64,000 nt of DNA from Paramecium tetraurelia. Lineage: Eukaryota; Ciliophora; Oligohymenophorea; Peniculida; Parameciidae. The stretch is from NCBI RefSeq assembly GCF_000165425.1, contig NW_001798998.1, positions 11,206-75,205 on the forward strand, read 5' to 3'. Positions 23,800 through 36,487 of this stretch are shown piece by piece. Within the stretch, counting starts at the first letter, position 1, and each line of letters begins with the position of its first letter. The translations under genes were made by a program, and so were the position numbers. Below the pieces are notes generated by a model that worked only from the letters and a program-made list of their open reading frames with translations, was not told the DNA's origin and made no database searches.

Positions 23800-24845
23800 T
23801 CATTTGTTTTTCTTTCCTCCTTTTTATTTCTTGTTTGGTGAATCAACTTTAACCCAACCATCATCACTAATAAAATATTATAAATAATTACTCTCCATCT
23901 TCATTATCTTCATGTTTTTGTTATTTAGCATTAGTATTTTTACCTTTAGATCTATACAAAAATAAATTAAATAAAATACCCTTTTTATTATTATTTGGCA
24001 GCTTGAGCAAGTTCTTCTGCAGCCTTGATAGCAAGTTCTGCAGCAATTCTTGCATCTTCAGCAGCTTTTGCAGCAGCAGCGGCCTTAGCTTCAGCTTACT
24101 TTTAAGCTTCAGCCTATTATTATTGTTTCAAAAGACTGGCTTTTTTATTTTTTCTTGGATCTTAGACTTCTTCCCATCCTTCATCATCATCTTCAACATG
24201 TTAGGGTTATGGTTTTTATTTTTCTTATGTTTATTTTCCTTTTTCTTTGGTTTACTATTTTTTATTCTATTGTTATTACTATTATTGTTGTTATTATTAT
24301 TACTATTGTTATTATTATTATTTTTGTTATTATTAAGTTTATTATTGATTTTATTTTTTGTTTTATTATTAATTACCATTAGTTTATTGTTATTATTATT
24401 TTGAATTGTTTTTAGTTTCCTAAACTTTTTTTTTTTCTCCTTCACTTTCTGATGGAGAGGAAGCTCTTTCAGGTGACTTTTTATCTGGAGATTCAGAAGA
24501 TTGGGATCTTTGTTATCTCTTCAATTCTTGAGCTTCAAGTTATTTTTATCGTTTCTTTTCTTCCTTTAATAATCTTCTTCTTTCGTATAATTCATCCTTT
24601 GTTAATTCCTCACCATCAGTTGAATTAGTTTAATTAAATGGTAACTTGTCCCAACCTAATAAGATACTTGCATAGAGAAATCAAATACACAATAGATCCT
24701 AAAGAAAGAACATATCCAATGCATGTTTCAAATGGTCGTTAAGCAACTTTGAGTGTACCCAAACCAACTCTAAATATAGATGAATAAGCTCTTACGCGAA
24801 AGCTGCAACAAGTCCGTATTGAATTTGCTTGGATAATTAAGGCAT
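23800..24845 (-). CDS. polyglutamine protein with N-terminal membrane segment
   Basis: The frame starts MPQLSKQIQYGLVAAFA, crosses a 26-nt intron, and has a hydrophobic stretch (CIGYVLSLGSIVILLGW) within the first 50 residues. A charged region (RRRLLKEEKKRQKQLEAQEL) and a Ser-rich acidic stretch follow, then a glutamine tract at about 24230-24400 encoded almost wholly by TAA and TAG. After it come DDDEGWEEVQDP, an Ala-rich helix (AEAKAAAAAKAAEDARIA) and DDGWVKVDSP before TGA 23800-23802. Five introns of 22-28 nt are consistent. No family is recognised. In the standard code this region would be riddled with stops, so it is a clear marker of the ciliate code. Confidence 0.78.
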
Positions 24846-24924
24846 GTATAATTAATAATTAATAAAATGACAAGTGTATTAATTAATTTATATGGTGTAT
24901 TAATTATATATATATATATATTTT

Positions 24925-26308
24925 TCAATCTGTTAACTCGTCTGAATCGTTTAATATAAGTCCATTTTCATGAAAATCTCTTTCTTACATAGCTTTAGAG
25001 TCATGATACGTTCTTTGTAGAATGGTATGTGACAATACTCCAATTCTGAGATCCATTTGTTTAATTTCTAACTAAAAAGAACTAAAACTCAGTATTACCC
25101 TTAATTTAGTTATAGATGCCTTGATTCTGATTACAGGAGATTAATCAGTAGAGATACTACCATGTTCATTTAATTTGTTTTGTACAATCTCATACTTATC
25201 CGAAATTTATTTGTATTGATCTCCCATTTCCTTGATCGCATTTGTATAATTCTTGCATTGAGATTCAATCCTCTTGACTTCTTCATTCTTCTTTTTGTAT
25301 TCACTCCCCTAGTTTATTCAATTTCAACCATACCATATCATGCATATTTTCATTAATATTATATTCTCTCTTACTAATCCTGTCCAAAATCTCAGACAAT
25401 TCATCAGTCAATCTTTCCAGTTTAACCCTTGCCTCCGGTAGAATTGTTTTAATTTATGATGAATATTATTTAGTTGCATCAAAATGTTATCTCCACTCTC
25501 CAGCATTCGGTTTGATTACTATCTTGATCTTTTGTGCAGCTCTCTCTACTTCCTTGGCCCATTCCTATGGATTCACATTAGATTCTATCACCATCCTCTC
25601 TTCACTTCGTATTAATAGCTTATTTACTCCTTTTAGAATCCCTATTCATTAAACACATCTTCTGGTTCTTCATCCGACGCCACTTCTGGATCAGAATCTG
25701 ATGACACACTCCCAGTTTCCTAAACAGGTTCTTCATCTTATCGACTTTTAGGTTATGACTATACACTTACGTCTAAGATTGTTATTCTATTTTTGCTTTC
25801 TTAAACTGAAACTTCTTTTTTTAGATGGCTTTCGTAGCCAATTGCTAGAGCACATAAACAACATATTCCCCAAACCCTTATTTTAATTTAAGTGGGGGGA
25901 AGTCGACTTCTATTCCCATATTTTTGACTTCATTTACTATTCCAATTAGAAGGTAATATACATATATTCTAGGACAATGTTACAGGGTCATCTAACTTAT
26001 TAAAATCAGCAGTTTGCACATCATTCTAAGAAAACAGCCATTTTACCAATCTAAATAAAATAAAGATACTATACGTTTTAAATTGGCCGAATTACTCACT
26101 CGAATTAGTTTAATTGACAAAGTATGCTCTATTCAATGGTTTCCCACCTCTAGTTATTGGAATTTAAACTTACTTTTATTTCACATAACTTTATTCATAA
26201 TTCAATAATATTAGTTTTTCATACAAATCTTCCATCATGGCAGTTACATCCAATTATTCCTATTCAATTAACATATATTCATACTTAGCCTACCTGCTGT
26301 TCGGACAT
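24925..26308 (-). CDS. IFT57: Intraflagellar transport protein IFT57
   Basis: IFT57 is a core subunit of the IFT-B complex that carries cargo into cilia. Its N-terminal calponin-homology-like region is recognisable: MMEDLYEKLILLNYE, GKPLNRAYFV and EQFGQF, then LVKWLF and DDPVTLSQNI, and VDFPPLKLKQGFGEYV, matching animal FPPSKLKSGYGEHVCYVLD. The second half is a long coiled coil, as in the family, ending in an acidic tail (NDSDELTD). A short first exon (MSEQQ) precedes an intron of about 34 nt; others of 24 nt follow. About 410 residues. It lies 60 bp downstream of the V-ATPase H gene, same strand. Confidence 0.9.
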
Positions 26309-26368
26309 AATTAATTTTATTTATTATTCAAATATACAAATACATATATATATATATTTAATCTTCTT

Positions 26369-27860
26369 TCAAACTTACCAATTATGCAACATTATCTTTT
26401 ATAAGGACAACAAAGCGTGTTCTCTGATCTATTAATCATCATTTCTAGCTTATCTCATAATCTCTTGTTTTGCATTCAATTACTCTAACACTCTATACTC
26501 ACATAATTTACTTACACTTTTCCAAAAGGATGGAATCTGCAAAACTCTCCCAAATCATAACAAGCCACTGCCACATTTTGATTGTTATTTGATTTTAGAA
26601 TTTCTGCCAATTTTCTAATCTCAAAATTTATTTAATACCTAATCAATAAGAAATCATTCTCTTCAAACTTCTTCACATTCTCCTTCCAAAACTTTTCAGT
26701 GTGAACTGGACTCCATGTTAGATTTTAAGCATTCAATTCCTTAACATATTTCTCAAAAGATCTATGCATAGAGTATTAATATACGTTAATATTTTCATAT
26801 TCTTCTCTAATATTTCTCCAACATACTTGATATCATCTATCAAATCTTAATCTTTTAAATTTCCCTTCAAAAGTAAATCAACCACTTTGATCAATCCGTT
26901 ATCAACCATTAATTCTATACTTTAAGGTGACACATCAACTAAATTCCTAAAACAGGCAAAGGAAACTCTTAAGATCTTCTCTCTTGATATCTTCTACACT
27001 GATTCTATTATCAATCTGATCAACCCAACAGTGGGATCACTAAATAATGGAATAGATTCAGTTGTAAAACTGAGCAACCATAAAGCTAAAATTGTATAAT
27101 ATGCAATCTATAAATCTGTTGAATACTTTGATAATAAATTCGATATTCTAAAATGAACAAACATAAATACATCCTAATTCCTCCACTCTTAATAAATTGG
27201 ATCGCAAGAGCTTCATGTTTCAAGAAATGAACACAAATTGGCATGATCATAAAATCTGCAATTTTTAATTTATTTCCTTTAATGGTGATATTATATAGTG
27301 ATTACCTATTCCTCCTAAGAAGAGTATCACCCATTCCTTTGCATCATTTCCTCCTTCTTCAGCTATTATCATGGTAGCAATCTTGGCAGCTGCCTCATAT
27401 GCCATTGGATCATATCCATCAAGGAATAAGAATTGCTTTAACTTAGGTAATACTTGGGGAGTCAAGGCTCTCATGAATTGTTTAAATAATCTCTGATTGT
27501 CTATTTGAATTATTTGTGAGACATACCTGAGATGATTGCCTCAATTGTGGTCAGAATATAAGACATCAAAGGCTTATCATGAATAAGGTTTTCTATGATA
27601 TCCAAAACCATTGAAAAGACTCCAACAGAATCAGTTTCCAAGAGTTTCTTCTGTTCTTACAACTAAATAATTTGATTCATCTATTCTACCTTTCCTTAAG
27701 TGAATTTAATGAACATATCTTTGGTCTCTCTCTTGATTGATTTGCCATGTTGATCCAATTACTTAAAGCAATCTTCGCAATCCTTCATCACTTTGCTTAG
27801 GTACTATTCCCTTTAATAAAAAGTTATGGATTGGCAAAAATATCTCCTTTGTCTGAACAT
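26369..27860 (-). CDS. ATP6V1H: V-type proton ATPase subunit H
   Basis: Subunit H (Vma13) couples the V1 and V0 sectors of the vacuolar proton pump and silences free V1. The C-terminal segment is diagnostic: TWSPVHTEKFWKENVKKFEE, then VAVACYDLGEFCRFHPFGK and, after a 23-nt intron, ALLSLQKIMLHNW just before the stop. The N-terminal part is helical HEAT-like (LFLDGYDPMAYEAAAKIATM) and diverges from the animal proteins, as this region usually does. About 470 residues, the expected length. Contractile-vacuole and food-vacuole acidification are the likely sites in a ciliate. Confidence 0.93.
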
Positions 27861-27881
27861 ATTAATTTATTTTATATATAT

Positions 27882-28983
27882 TCAATATGATCCATTAGGT
27901 AAATATATCGATTGTGTTTAATTGATTTGTCCAGGTCTCTAGAATGGTTGGGTGTACACTGAGTTATAAATGTTATATTGTTGACTCTATTTCATCTAAT
28001 ATCTGGAGTAGAAGTCTAAATTGTTGTTGATTTCATTCTCGAAATGAGATAGCACCTCCTTTAAATCGTTGAATCTTGGTCTGATTTCCACTTCTGATAC
28101 CATCTGGTAAATTAAATTAGTAAAAAGTGTTGAATAGCCTCTCTGTTATTAATTGATCATTGGCTTTGATGACTTTATCTACATAAACTTCCTTTTTAAC
28201 CCAATCATAATACTATTCAGAGGAACTAAGGCTAGCCAATTCCAACAGGGTTAATCCTAGAGCAAACACATCGCCCTTGATTAAATCTACGTTTGGCGAT
28301 GAATTATTTGCTCTCAATTCTTTCAGTAATTCAGGAGAGAGATATTGAAATTCATTCAATAACAATGCCTTCTAATATCCAGTCATACTCCCATAGATGA
28401 AATTGTACTCCTAAAATTTATAGTTATATAAATACCGTTAATTTCACACTTTGATCAGGATGCAAATAGATGTTTTTAGATTTAATTTCACCATGATGTC
28501 TACCGTTCTTTTCCAAAAATGTGCAAGCATTGACAATTTAAAGTGTTATTTACCATAATCTGGATTCTGGAAATTGCGAGGTAGTATTATTGTAATTTTT
28601 AGACAAATAATTCGTTTTCATTTCATTTTAGATGTTATTGTAAAAGAATTCTCCAATCACTGTTAACTAAGTTTGATCCTAACATAAGATTTGACTATGT
28701 TATTCAGAGATGAAAAATATTTATGTAAGATGGTCATTGTTGTAGCATTTCCTATTTTTGTAATGAGCTAACATAAGTTTGGCTTCCTCTGATGTTGTGG
28801 GAGTCTTATGAAATTCAAAAATAGAATAATTCTAGTCAATCGTAGATCAATTACATTATCATCTTTGAGAGTGTGTACTCTGATCATACCCAACTAGTGA
28901 TGATGAATCGACTCCTTCAACTTGAATTTCTTCATCACATTCTCGTACTTCTCTTCTTACAATTTTTAATTTGAATTCCCCAT
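27882..28983 (-). CDS. protein pseudokinase
   Basis: The C-lobe of a protein kinase is visible, but key residues are replaced. The catalytic loop reads HGEIKSKN instead of HRDLKxxN, so the catalytic Asp is Glu and Arg is Gly. After a short intron, where DFG should stand, the chain reads NFIYG. The substrate-binding part is normal: EFQYLSPELL (APE-like) and KGDVFALGLTLLELAS (DxxxxG helix). The N-lobe is short and poorly conserved. It is most likely a catalytically dead scaffold or regulator. The gene ends 21 bp downstream of the V-ATPase H start and begins 25 bp below the stop of the E2-E1 gene. Confidence 0.75.
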
Positions 28984-29008
28984 TAAATTTATAATTATTA
29001 AATTATAC

Positions 29009-32000
29009 TCAATTCATGGTAAGAATTACCACAACCCATGAACAACCTTTGAGTTACACATTGATTTAAGATTCCCGATTAACAAATTACACATACGAGG
29101 ATATCGGAGCATTCATCAATTCGTACAGTTCGAGTTCATCTTTAGGTAGCATCTAAGACAGATATATGACTTTAGCTCCTTATTAAATGCTGATAATCTA
29201 GGTATTAAATCGATTTTCTAGTTTTCTTATAATACCAGATAGAGGTTCCATATATTTACAGATCTTCAATTAATGTTTAGACCATATAGTGATCTCCATG
29301 CCATTCGCCAAAGTTTTCTAAATTATCAACATTCATTTACCTTTTCAACTTCTCCAGGTTCGCTTTGCATGAGAAATGGAATAGCCAAATTCAAGAAGGT
29401 GTTCCTATAATTATGTCCCTTCTACAATATTTTAATTAATTCCAACGTCTACAATCCTGCAATACAGGAAGTAGTGGTAGCCATGGCTGGGATAATCTAT
29501 GAGATATATAAACTAATAATACTCTGCCTGCTTTTAATTTGGTCCACATCCAGTCCACTTATTGTATACCATAATTAAGAGCTCTTCCATTTGTAGCAGA
29601 AGTGATGAAGGACACATGATGATTCAAATCATCATCTTTTTCGAACTACTAAGGTTATGGCAAACTAGGCTCAATTTATTTCAACAAATTCCTTGCTTCA
29701 TCTAGTAATTGATTGTAATTCTTGACTTCCTCTTCTTATTCAATTTAATTATTTTATTACTTCTCTGCTAAATCTTATATCTTATTCTTCTTCAATTATT
29801 ATTTGCTAAGTACCTCCACATTTATCTTAGTTAAATCATATTATTAAGGTATCTGTATTCCATAGATTTGAGCTGTGAGAATAGCAAAGTATTCAACAAA
29901 TTTATAAGCAAAGGCCCCTTGAAATTCAATTACTTATGGGGCTCTTTTTGGGGGTGACCAAAACAACTTGCCTTCTTTATTCACTGAATCTAAAGGATAT
30001 GCATTGAGTAGGGCCTGAATATCAAAAACAAATAATTTCTAAAATTTCTATCTTCCTAATTCCAGACACTACTAAAATGATTTAGGGTATTTTTTGAGAA
30101 TTCTTAATGCTAAATCTACAGTTTATTGTTATGGAGATGCTTCTTACATCAATTAAACTAGGGCAGTCGGTTTGCGATAGAAATACTATTCAAACTTATC
30201 TCTAGCCCATTCTAAACAGTGGATATTATTTTCTGGAAACATCCTCAAGGTGCAGTAAGGAATATCATTATTCTATTCAGGATCCTATTTACTTGCATAA
30301 CTTTCAGTTAGATTAGGAATGATTGTTTATACATGACCCTTTGTTCCTAATGTACCACTCTCAATTAAACAAATATCATTTTCAACACATTTAGAATCTA
30401 TATATAATCTTGCTTGAACATTATCTAATGCATTAGTTACGCAATTCATTTATTTATAAAATTGATTATGATATATATCTTAAGTCTCTTAACAGACCTT
30501 ATCCAATCTAGCAATAATTTTGATATCAGGATTCATCGATTTTACAACTGCAGCAGCTGTCAAACTTTTAGGTTTTCTGATATGCTTTTCTCTAAACAAG
30601 AACTATCTACTAAGATTTGAATTCTCAATTATATCTGGATCAGTCACATATATGGCACCATTCTTACCTACACCTAAAAGAGCATAGTTTTTTAGTAATT
30701 CACACCCTATTGCACCTGCTCCTACTACAAAGACATTTGATGAATGCAGGTTTTATACACCTCCAATAGTATTAATCAAGTCTTTGTACCTAGAATTTGT
30801 ATCTTTACCAATTCCATATTTTTATAGAAATTGTTGATATTCTTATTGAATGTTGTTTAGCTCTCTTAATTTAAAAGGCAACACATCCTCAAATGATTAG
30901 ACATATGCTTAATGAATTGGTGTGTATTTCTTATTTATTGCTTTCATGGCCTCTTAGGCTGCCATACCTCCAATAAATGCACACAATGGCTAGAATTATG
31001 TATTAATTGATAATAATATCTAGAGAGGCATTAATTCATCCCTGTAATTGTTATATACATCTTCATTAAAGTGTTCATTGAGTCTTTCATCCACTTTTTA
31101 AGACAGAATTTCATTAATAAATAGTTTGATCTTATCCAGATTCCAATCATTATTTAATTAATCTGTGCTATTTAAACAAAAATGAATCAAGGCTCGTTTA
31201 ATCTCGCCTATTCTATCCAACATCCCCATATTCTCACAGAAGTAAGAGAATGAACTCAATACATTTTGAATCCTTTAGAATGATATTTTAACTACTTGTT
31301 TTTATTGATAGGCAACTCCATGACTAATGTAATTACAAAATATTTTATCAGTAACCAACTCAAATGAATTTCTTTTTACATTTCTAATTTAAAATTTCTA
31401 ATTATATGATTCTTGTTATCCTTCTTATTATTTTACTTCTTAAATTAAGACAACGTCATTTTCATTTAAATTATGATTTTGATTCTTAAATAAAGTGACT
31501 ACATTATTCTAGATACTTTCAATCAGAACTTCTGACAATTGTTCACCATCTTTATCTATGATATTGAATTCATTCCCAAAGTCTGTTACTATCCTAGCAA
31601 ACACATTTCTAGTCTATGCCAAGATGACTGCCACTTTATTTTACTTAGATATTTCAGTTGATAATTTAGGATCTTGAGTTATAAATACTTAAATCTCATC
31701 CAAATTAAGTTCTTAGATACTATTTTAGAGTACATCAATTTTAACATAAGGATTCAAGTACTTTAACTTATTTAAGACTTTTGCATCTTTGCGTTGATCA
31801 ATATCTTCCTGATTTAAATAGAAATTGGTTCCTAAATCAGACAATTCAACCAAAGTAGGATCATATATAATCAATCTCTTCACACCAGACAACACGATAT
31901 TCTTGGCTATTTCTAATCCCAATCCATTCAGTCCATGAATGAAAATAGTGGATTCACTTTACTTTTTAACTGCATCCAATCCAACCACTCCTATATATCT

Positions 32001-35000
32001 ACTCATCAAATTCTGTAGGTTCTAATCATTTGAGTCAAATTGTCTTTGCTGCAAAGCATCTTCATAGCTAATATCAATCTCATTCATATCTAATCCCTAA
32101 GGCATTTACATATTATTTATTTCGTCCTATTCCATCTAATCAAATTAATTTTAATTAATTGTTATTGCCTTCTTCTTCTCATCAGTTATTGTGTAAAAAT
32201 CAGCGCCAATATTGAATTTTAACTTCTCTAATTCTACTTTCAATTCATCATAAACCTTGATCAATTCTTATTTGTACACACCAGGTGCTGAACCATAGGA
32301 GCAATTATTTTAAGTATAACCATAAGTAGCAGGTAGATTAGCCTATTCGATCCAAGATTCAATTTCTTTCTTTATCAAATCCTTCCTCAAATAGAAACTC
32401 TTCTGAATGACTTCCTCAAATCCCTTTGGAGGTTTCTGTAGTTATTCAATCATTGCATATTTGATGTTTTAAACCTTAACAAAGTTGCAGTAACCTCTAT
32501 TAGCCTATTCTCCATTTGAAGTACCCATTTATGACTCCCAACCAGGTTCATTAAACATGACATTCTCCCACATAACCATTGATTACACTGAGATTAAAAT
32601 CTATAAGATCGTAGAAAAGTTAACTATCCAACTGTCCCCCCAAGTTCCCAAGAGACTCAGACATACCTTTCCACAATTATAGAGATTTGGATTAAACCTC
32701 ACTTTCCCATGTCCAGTTGTAGATAGTTTCATTTTTGGAGGTCTTTATGGATAGTCCTCCCCAAAATACATATCATACAGAAATGCACCATGAGCATATG
32801 GAGTACCACTTGAACCAAAGATTATGGTTCTCATGCAATCCATTCTGTCCTAATCGTATCTTAAGAATATAGAATTGCTTGATTCCATGGGGAGGTTCTC
32901 TTCAATGCCTGAAATTTCTGATATCAGCTTTTACATTTTAATCTAATTTGGGTTGTTAGTATTTTAATAGTACTCTTTCATCACACTCAAATATTCTGGA
33001 TCACTCTTGATTTCACATTTACCAACTGCCAATCTCTTCATAAATGGCCTATAAAATTAATGCATACTGATTTATTCTTAGTTTTGGTTTTGCTAATCTT
33101 AACTTAAATATTATATAGTAATCATATTTGAGGCATACAAACAAGATTCAACATAATCGTATATTTCCATGAATTCGTTTAATTCTTCTACTTTAGAGTT
33201 GAATGTTTTAATAAACATGATTGCCCATTGATTGAAAGTTTCCAATTACCTAAACAGACTCTAGTTATCGTTTATCAAAAATAACTTTAAAGTAGTCTTA
33301 CACTTGGCCAAATTCTCTACTATTTTCAGAATTTCATTAAATACTTTGGAACCTTCTAATTAAGTTATATTTATGGTTTAAAAGTACTTGATTAGAAAAT
33401 TCAGAATGTGTGATTGTTATAAACATTAAATGACTGCAGAATCTTTATAATCCTAATCAAGCAATATTCGTAAACAACTCATCAGGGCTTCTAGGTTGAT
33501 CTCTTATTAGCTTTACTAAATTTCAATTTGTTTCCTGGGAACATATTGTGATTATTATTATGATTATTATTATTCCTATTGAAGTTTAGAGGCATCAAAT
33601 ATTTAATTCTTATAACTGATATCGCCATAGCCAATTCCTTTAGGCTTTCCCTTTTGAATTTCCTATTATTTTGGATTGGCTGTCTTCTTCGGTTCAAGTT
33701 TGAATTAGAATTGGGATTGGACATTTCGATTCAATAGATTTAAGTAAGAGTCAATTCTATTCACAATCCTAATCTAGACTTTGGTTGTAAACAATGCTTT
33801 CTCTTTCAAATTCGGATTTTAATCCAATATGAGTGCCAATGATTAATACATCAATTCAATCACTTTATTGTATGCATCTCTGCCCTCCTTCTTATCATTC
33901 AGAAATGCCACTGCTAATAAAAATTACAAGAACCCATCAGTTTGAATGATAGAGTAATAAAATCCATCAATTTCAGACAGGAAATGCAATTCAATAAACA
34001 ATTGCTTATAGACCTAATCTGCTTTAACTACATACAAATGCTTATTGATTTATTCCAAAATCTTCTCAATTCCGCCAATGTATGTTTAAAAGTAACTCAA
34101 GAGAGGCTTTTATGATTAGGTCTTCAAATGAAGCTATAAGATGGGCTTATTAACTATAATGTCATTGATTTCATTCTCCTTTAATGCTTCTATATTGATC
34201 TTTTCTTTCAACTATGTTGATAATTCTTGGACACTCAGATTGTGTGGAATGAAGTGAATTGTTTAGAACCTGAATTATGAGAGATAGTAGTTTAATTATT
34301 GGGTGTAACTTTTATGGTCTAGTAAGTCTTAGATGCCAGTTTGTGCTATCTAATCTTTGGATTCATCAAAAGTCCAGATTTCAATTTATATCAAGTAACA
34401 ATCCTATTCCATCATGGAAGCTGTGATTTGATCAATCAACAGAATTCTTTATTAGATTTTCTCGAAGGGAAATCCAAATTTACACGATTGGAAATCTACA
34501 AAATTGATGCAAGCAATAGGCTGATTGTGATGACCTATTTATAGCATACTCTATTGAATATCCAATATCACGTGAGGCTTTTTATCTAGGGAATTCACAT
34601 ACCAGAAATGGTCATCTTAAACCATCAATGCATAAAAGGATTGACTATTAGATTTAGCCTAAATGTAATTGTGTTGTCTCTTATCTTAAATGATATTGTT
34701 AATAAAACAGACCAATCTCACATTTTCATTGCCTGCCATCAAATCAAAAATAAATAATACATTATTCCTGTTATCCAATTTATCAAATAAAATCTATGAG
34801 TCTAAATGAGGATTGTATGGGTTGAATTGATGCAGATTCACCCATGATCCCTTGTTCATTTAAGGATTGATATTCTATTCTAATGACTATTAGTATATCT
34901 ATTACAATTCTCCTAATTCCTATTACATCTAGGGAATATTTGTTTTTAATTGATCTATAACAAGCTAATTAATCTTTTCGCATTATTTCTTGGTCAGTAA

Positions 35001-36320
35001 TTCGGTCGTCAGTGATTAAGAAATTGAAATCGACTTCTTTTGTGAAAGCAGGAACTTTTCAACTTGTTGCTTGCTCTCCTAAACACTTAGTCTTGGATGA
35101 AAACAAACAGGGATCAATCTAACTTATTCGCTATTAAGAATTGGGAGGATAACTCTGTAGATGAAATCGAATTTCTACTTCTCTAATAGCAATGTGAAAT
35201 CATCCTATAGAATTTCAATTAGAATCTTATCGACTTAATCTATACTCACAATCCTGACTATTAAATTTACCATAGCATCAATAATTAGAGGTTCTTTGGA
35301 CCATTGGGGTTGATTCAGAGATCCGAATATGGGCTATGAGAACCTAATGGAATTGTAGAGAGTTCTGTGGAAATGGTTATTGAAGAAGGTGTGGAGTATG
35401 GTTTAATTGGTGGTGAAGGCAAGAAAGAAATGTAATAGATTTATCAATTAATGATTCAAATACTACGATTGTTTCTAATCTAGTAAACTAATACAATAAG
35501 AGGATGGAGTACCTTTCAAATATGGATGCCAGAATCGTGATGATTTCTTTGTAGATGGAAATATTTTGTGTCTGTTAAGAGAAATATGATAATGCCAAAA
35601 TGTCTAATTTGTTTGGTTTCTCAAATGAAGCATCAAACAACTCATCATTTATTCTGTTTACAATTAATGTCTAAAATACTCTGGGTGATGTAGCACTTGT
35701 AAATGGTTGTGGGGGATTGATGGTGAACATCAGAAATCTCGGCAAATATGCCTGAATCTATTAGAGTTAATCGTCGTCCTTCAAGATGAGTTTCAATATC
35801 AATAAAACTAACTGTTAGTCACTGTTAATTGCATAGCCTATCTTATGTGTAGAGTATCCAACATGTTAAGCTAATTAGGATTAGAATTATGAATATGAGC
35901 CTATCTCCTAAATCTGGAAGAACAATTTCAGAATCCTGGATAATTGCATGACATAATCATTTGCGATTTCTAGTCTAGCATGAGAAAATACCTTAAGATG
36001 TAAAAGCCAATTAGAATAAGTTGGCACAATAATTGAACAATCTTGCCTACCTTTCAAAGAACATAGAGAAATCGGAAAGCAGGGAAACTTCTAATTAAGG
36101 GATATTGTTCTCTTGTAATAATAATACGAACGCAGGATCATCTCTCGTATTGGGATCTACTATCTAAACATATTATTGAGTTTAAGTGGCTTCACATAGT
36201 AAAGAGTGATTTACTTGATTCTACTCTTTGCAAAGCAGGTTCTATGTCCTCCTCTTATTCCATTTGCTCTTCTTTGCCACAATAATACTCTTCATAATCT
36301 TCGTATTCATCCTACGACAT
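29009..36320 (-). CDS. fusion protein: BIRC6-type ubiquitin-conjugating (E2) domain joined to ubiquitin-activating enzyme (E1)
   Basis: One frame runs from an acidic N-terminus ([13 protein letters not shown]) to TGA 29009-29011, about 2,400 residues. Residues 1 to about 1,100 are helical and Gln-rich, with no named domain. The E2 core follows: [39 protein letters not shown] with catalytic Cys codon 32661-32663, then FNEPGWE and the BIRC6/UBE2O-type extension ([17 protein letters not shown]). After a linker a whole E1 begins: [15 protein letters not shown] in the inactive adenylation half, [16 protein letters not shown] and SNLSRQFLFREKH in the active half, [12 protein letters not shown] with catalytic Cys codon 30252-30254, and a C-terminal ubiquitin-fold region after a 23-nt intron. 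I read codons 32762-32103 one by one: no TGA and no intron is needed between E2 and E1. See findings. Confidence 0.88.
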
Positions 36321-36487
36321 TATTTAATATCAATTATTATAAATATAACAAATTGTTTCACTCAAATTGAGTTTAAGGAATGTTGATTCTGAAATTAGAT
36401 GAGATACTACTGCTGTTCTGAATGAGAATGGAGATATCTTGATAACTATATTAAATCTCATTATATTGATATATAAAATATTAATTT

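Noticed and set aside
24003-24445. Leu-rich and Asn-rich open frames on both strands
   Set aside because: They are frame shadows of the TAA/TAG polyglutamine tract of the minus-strand gene; only that frame continues into ordinary protein sequence.
24905-24922. TA dinucleotide run, also near 26350 and 48340
   Set aside because: Short simple repeats are expected in AT-rich intergenic DNA and carry no further signal.
32103-32135. Separate E1 gene starting at one of three in-frame ATGs (32,135, 32,111 or 32,105)
   Set aside because: The frame is open upstream of all three into the E2 domain with no TGA, so a break is not needed; an internal start is kept only as a possible refutation of the fusion.
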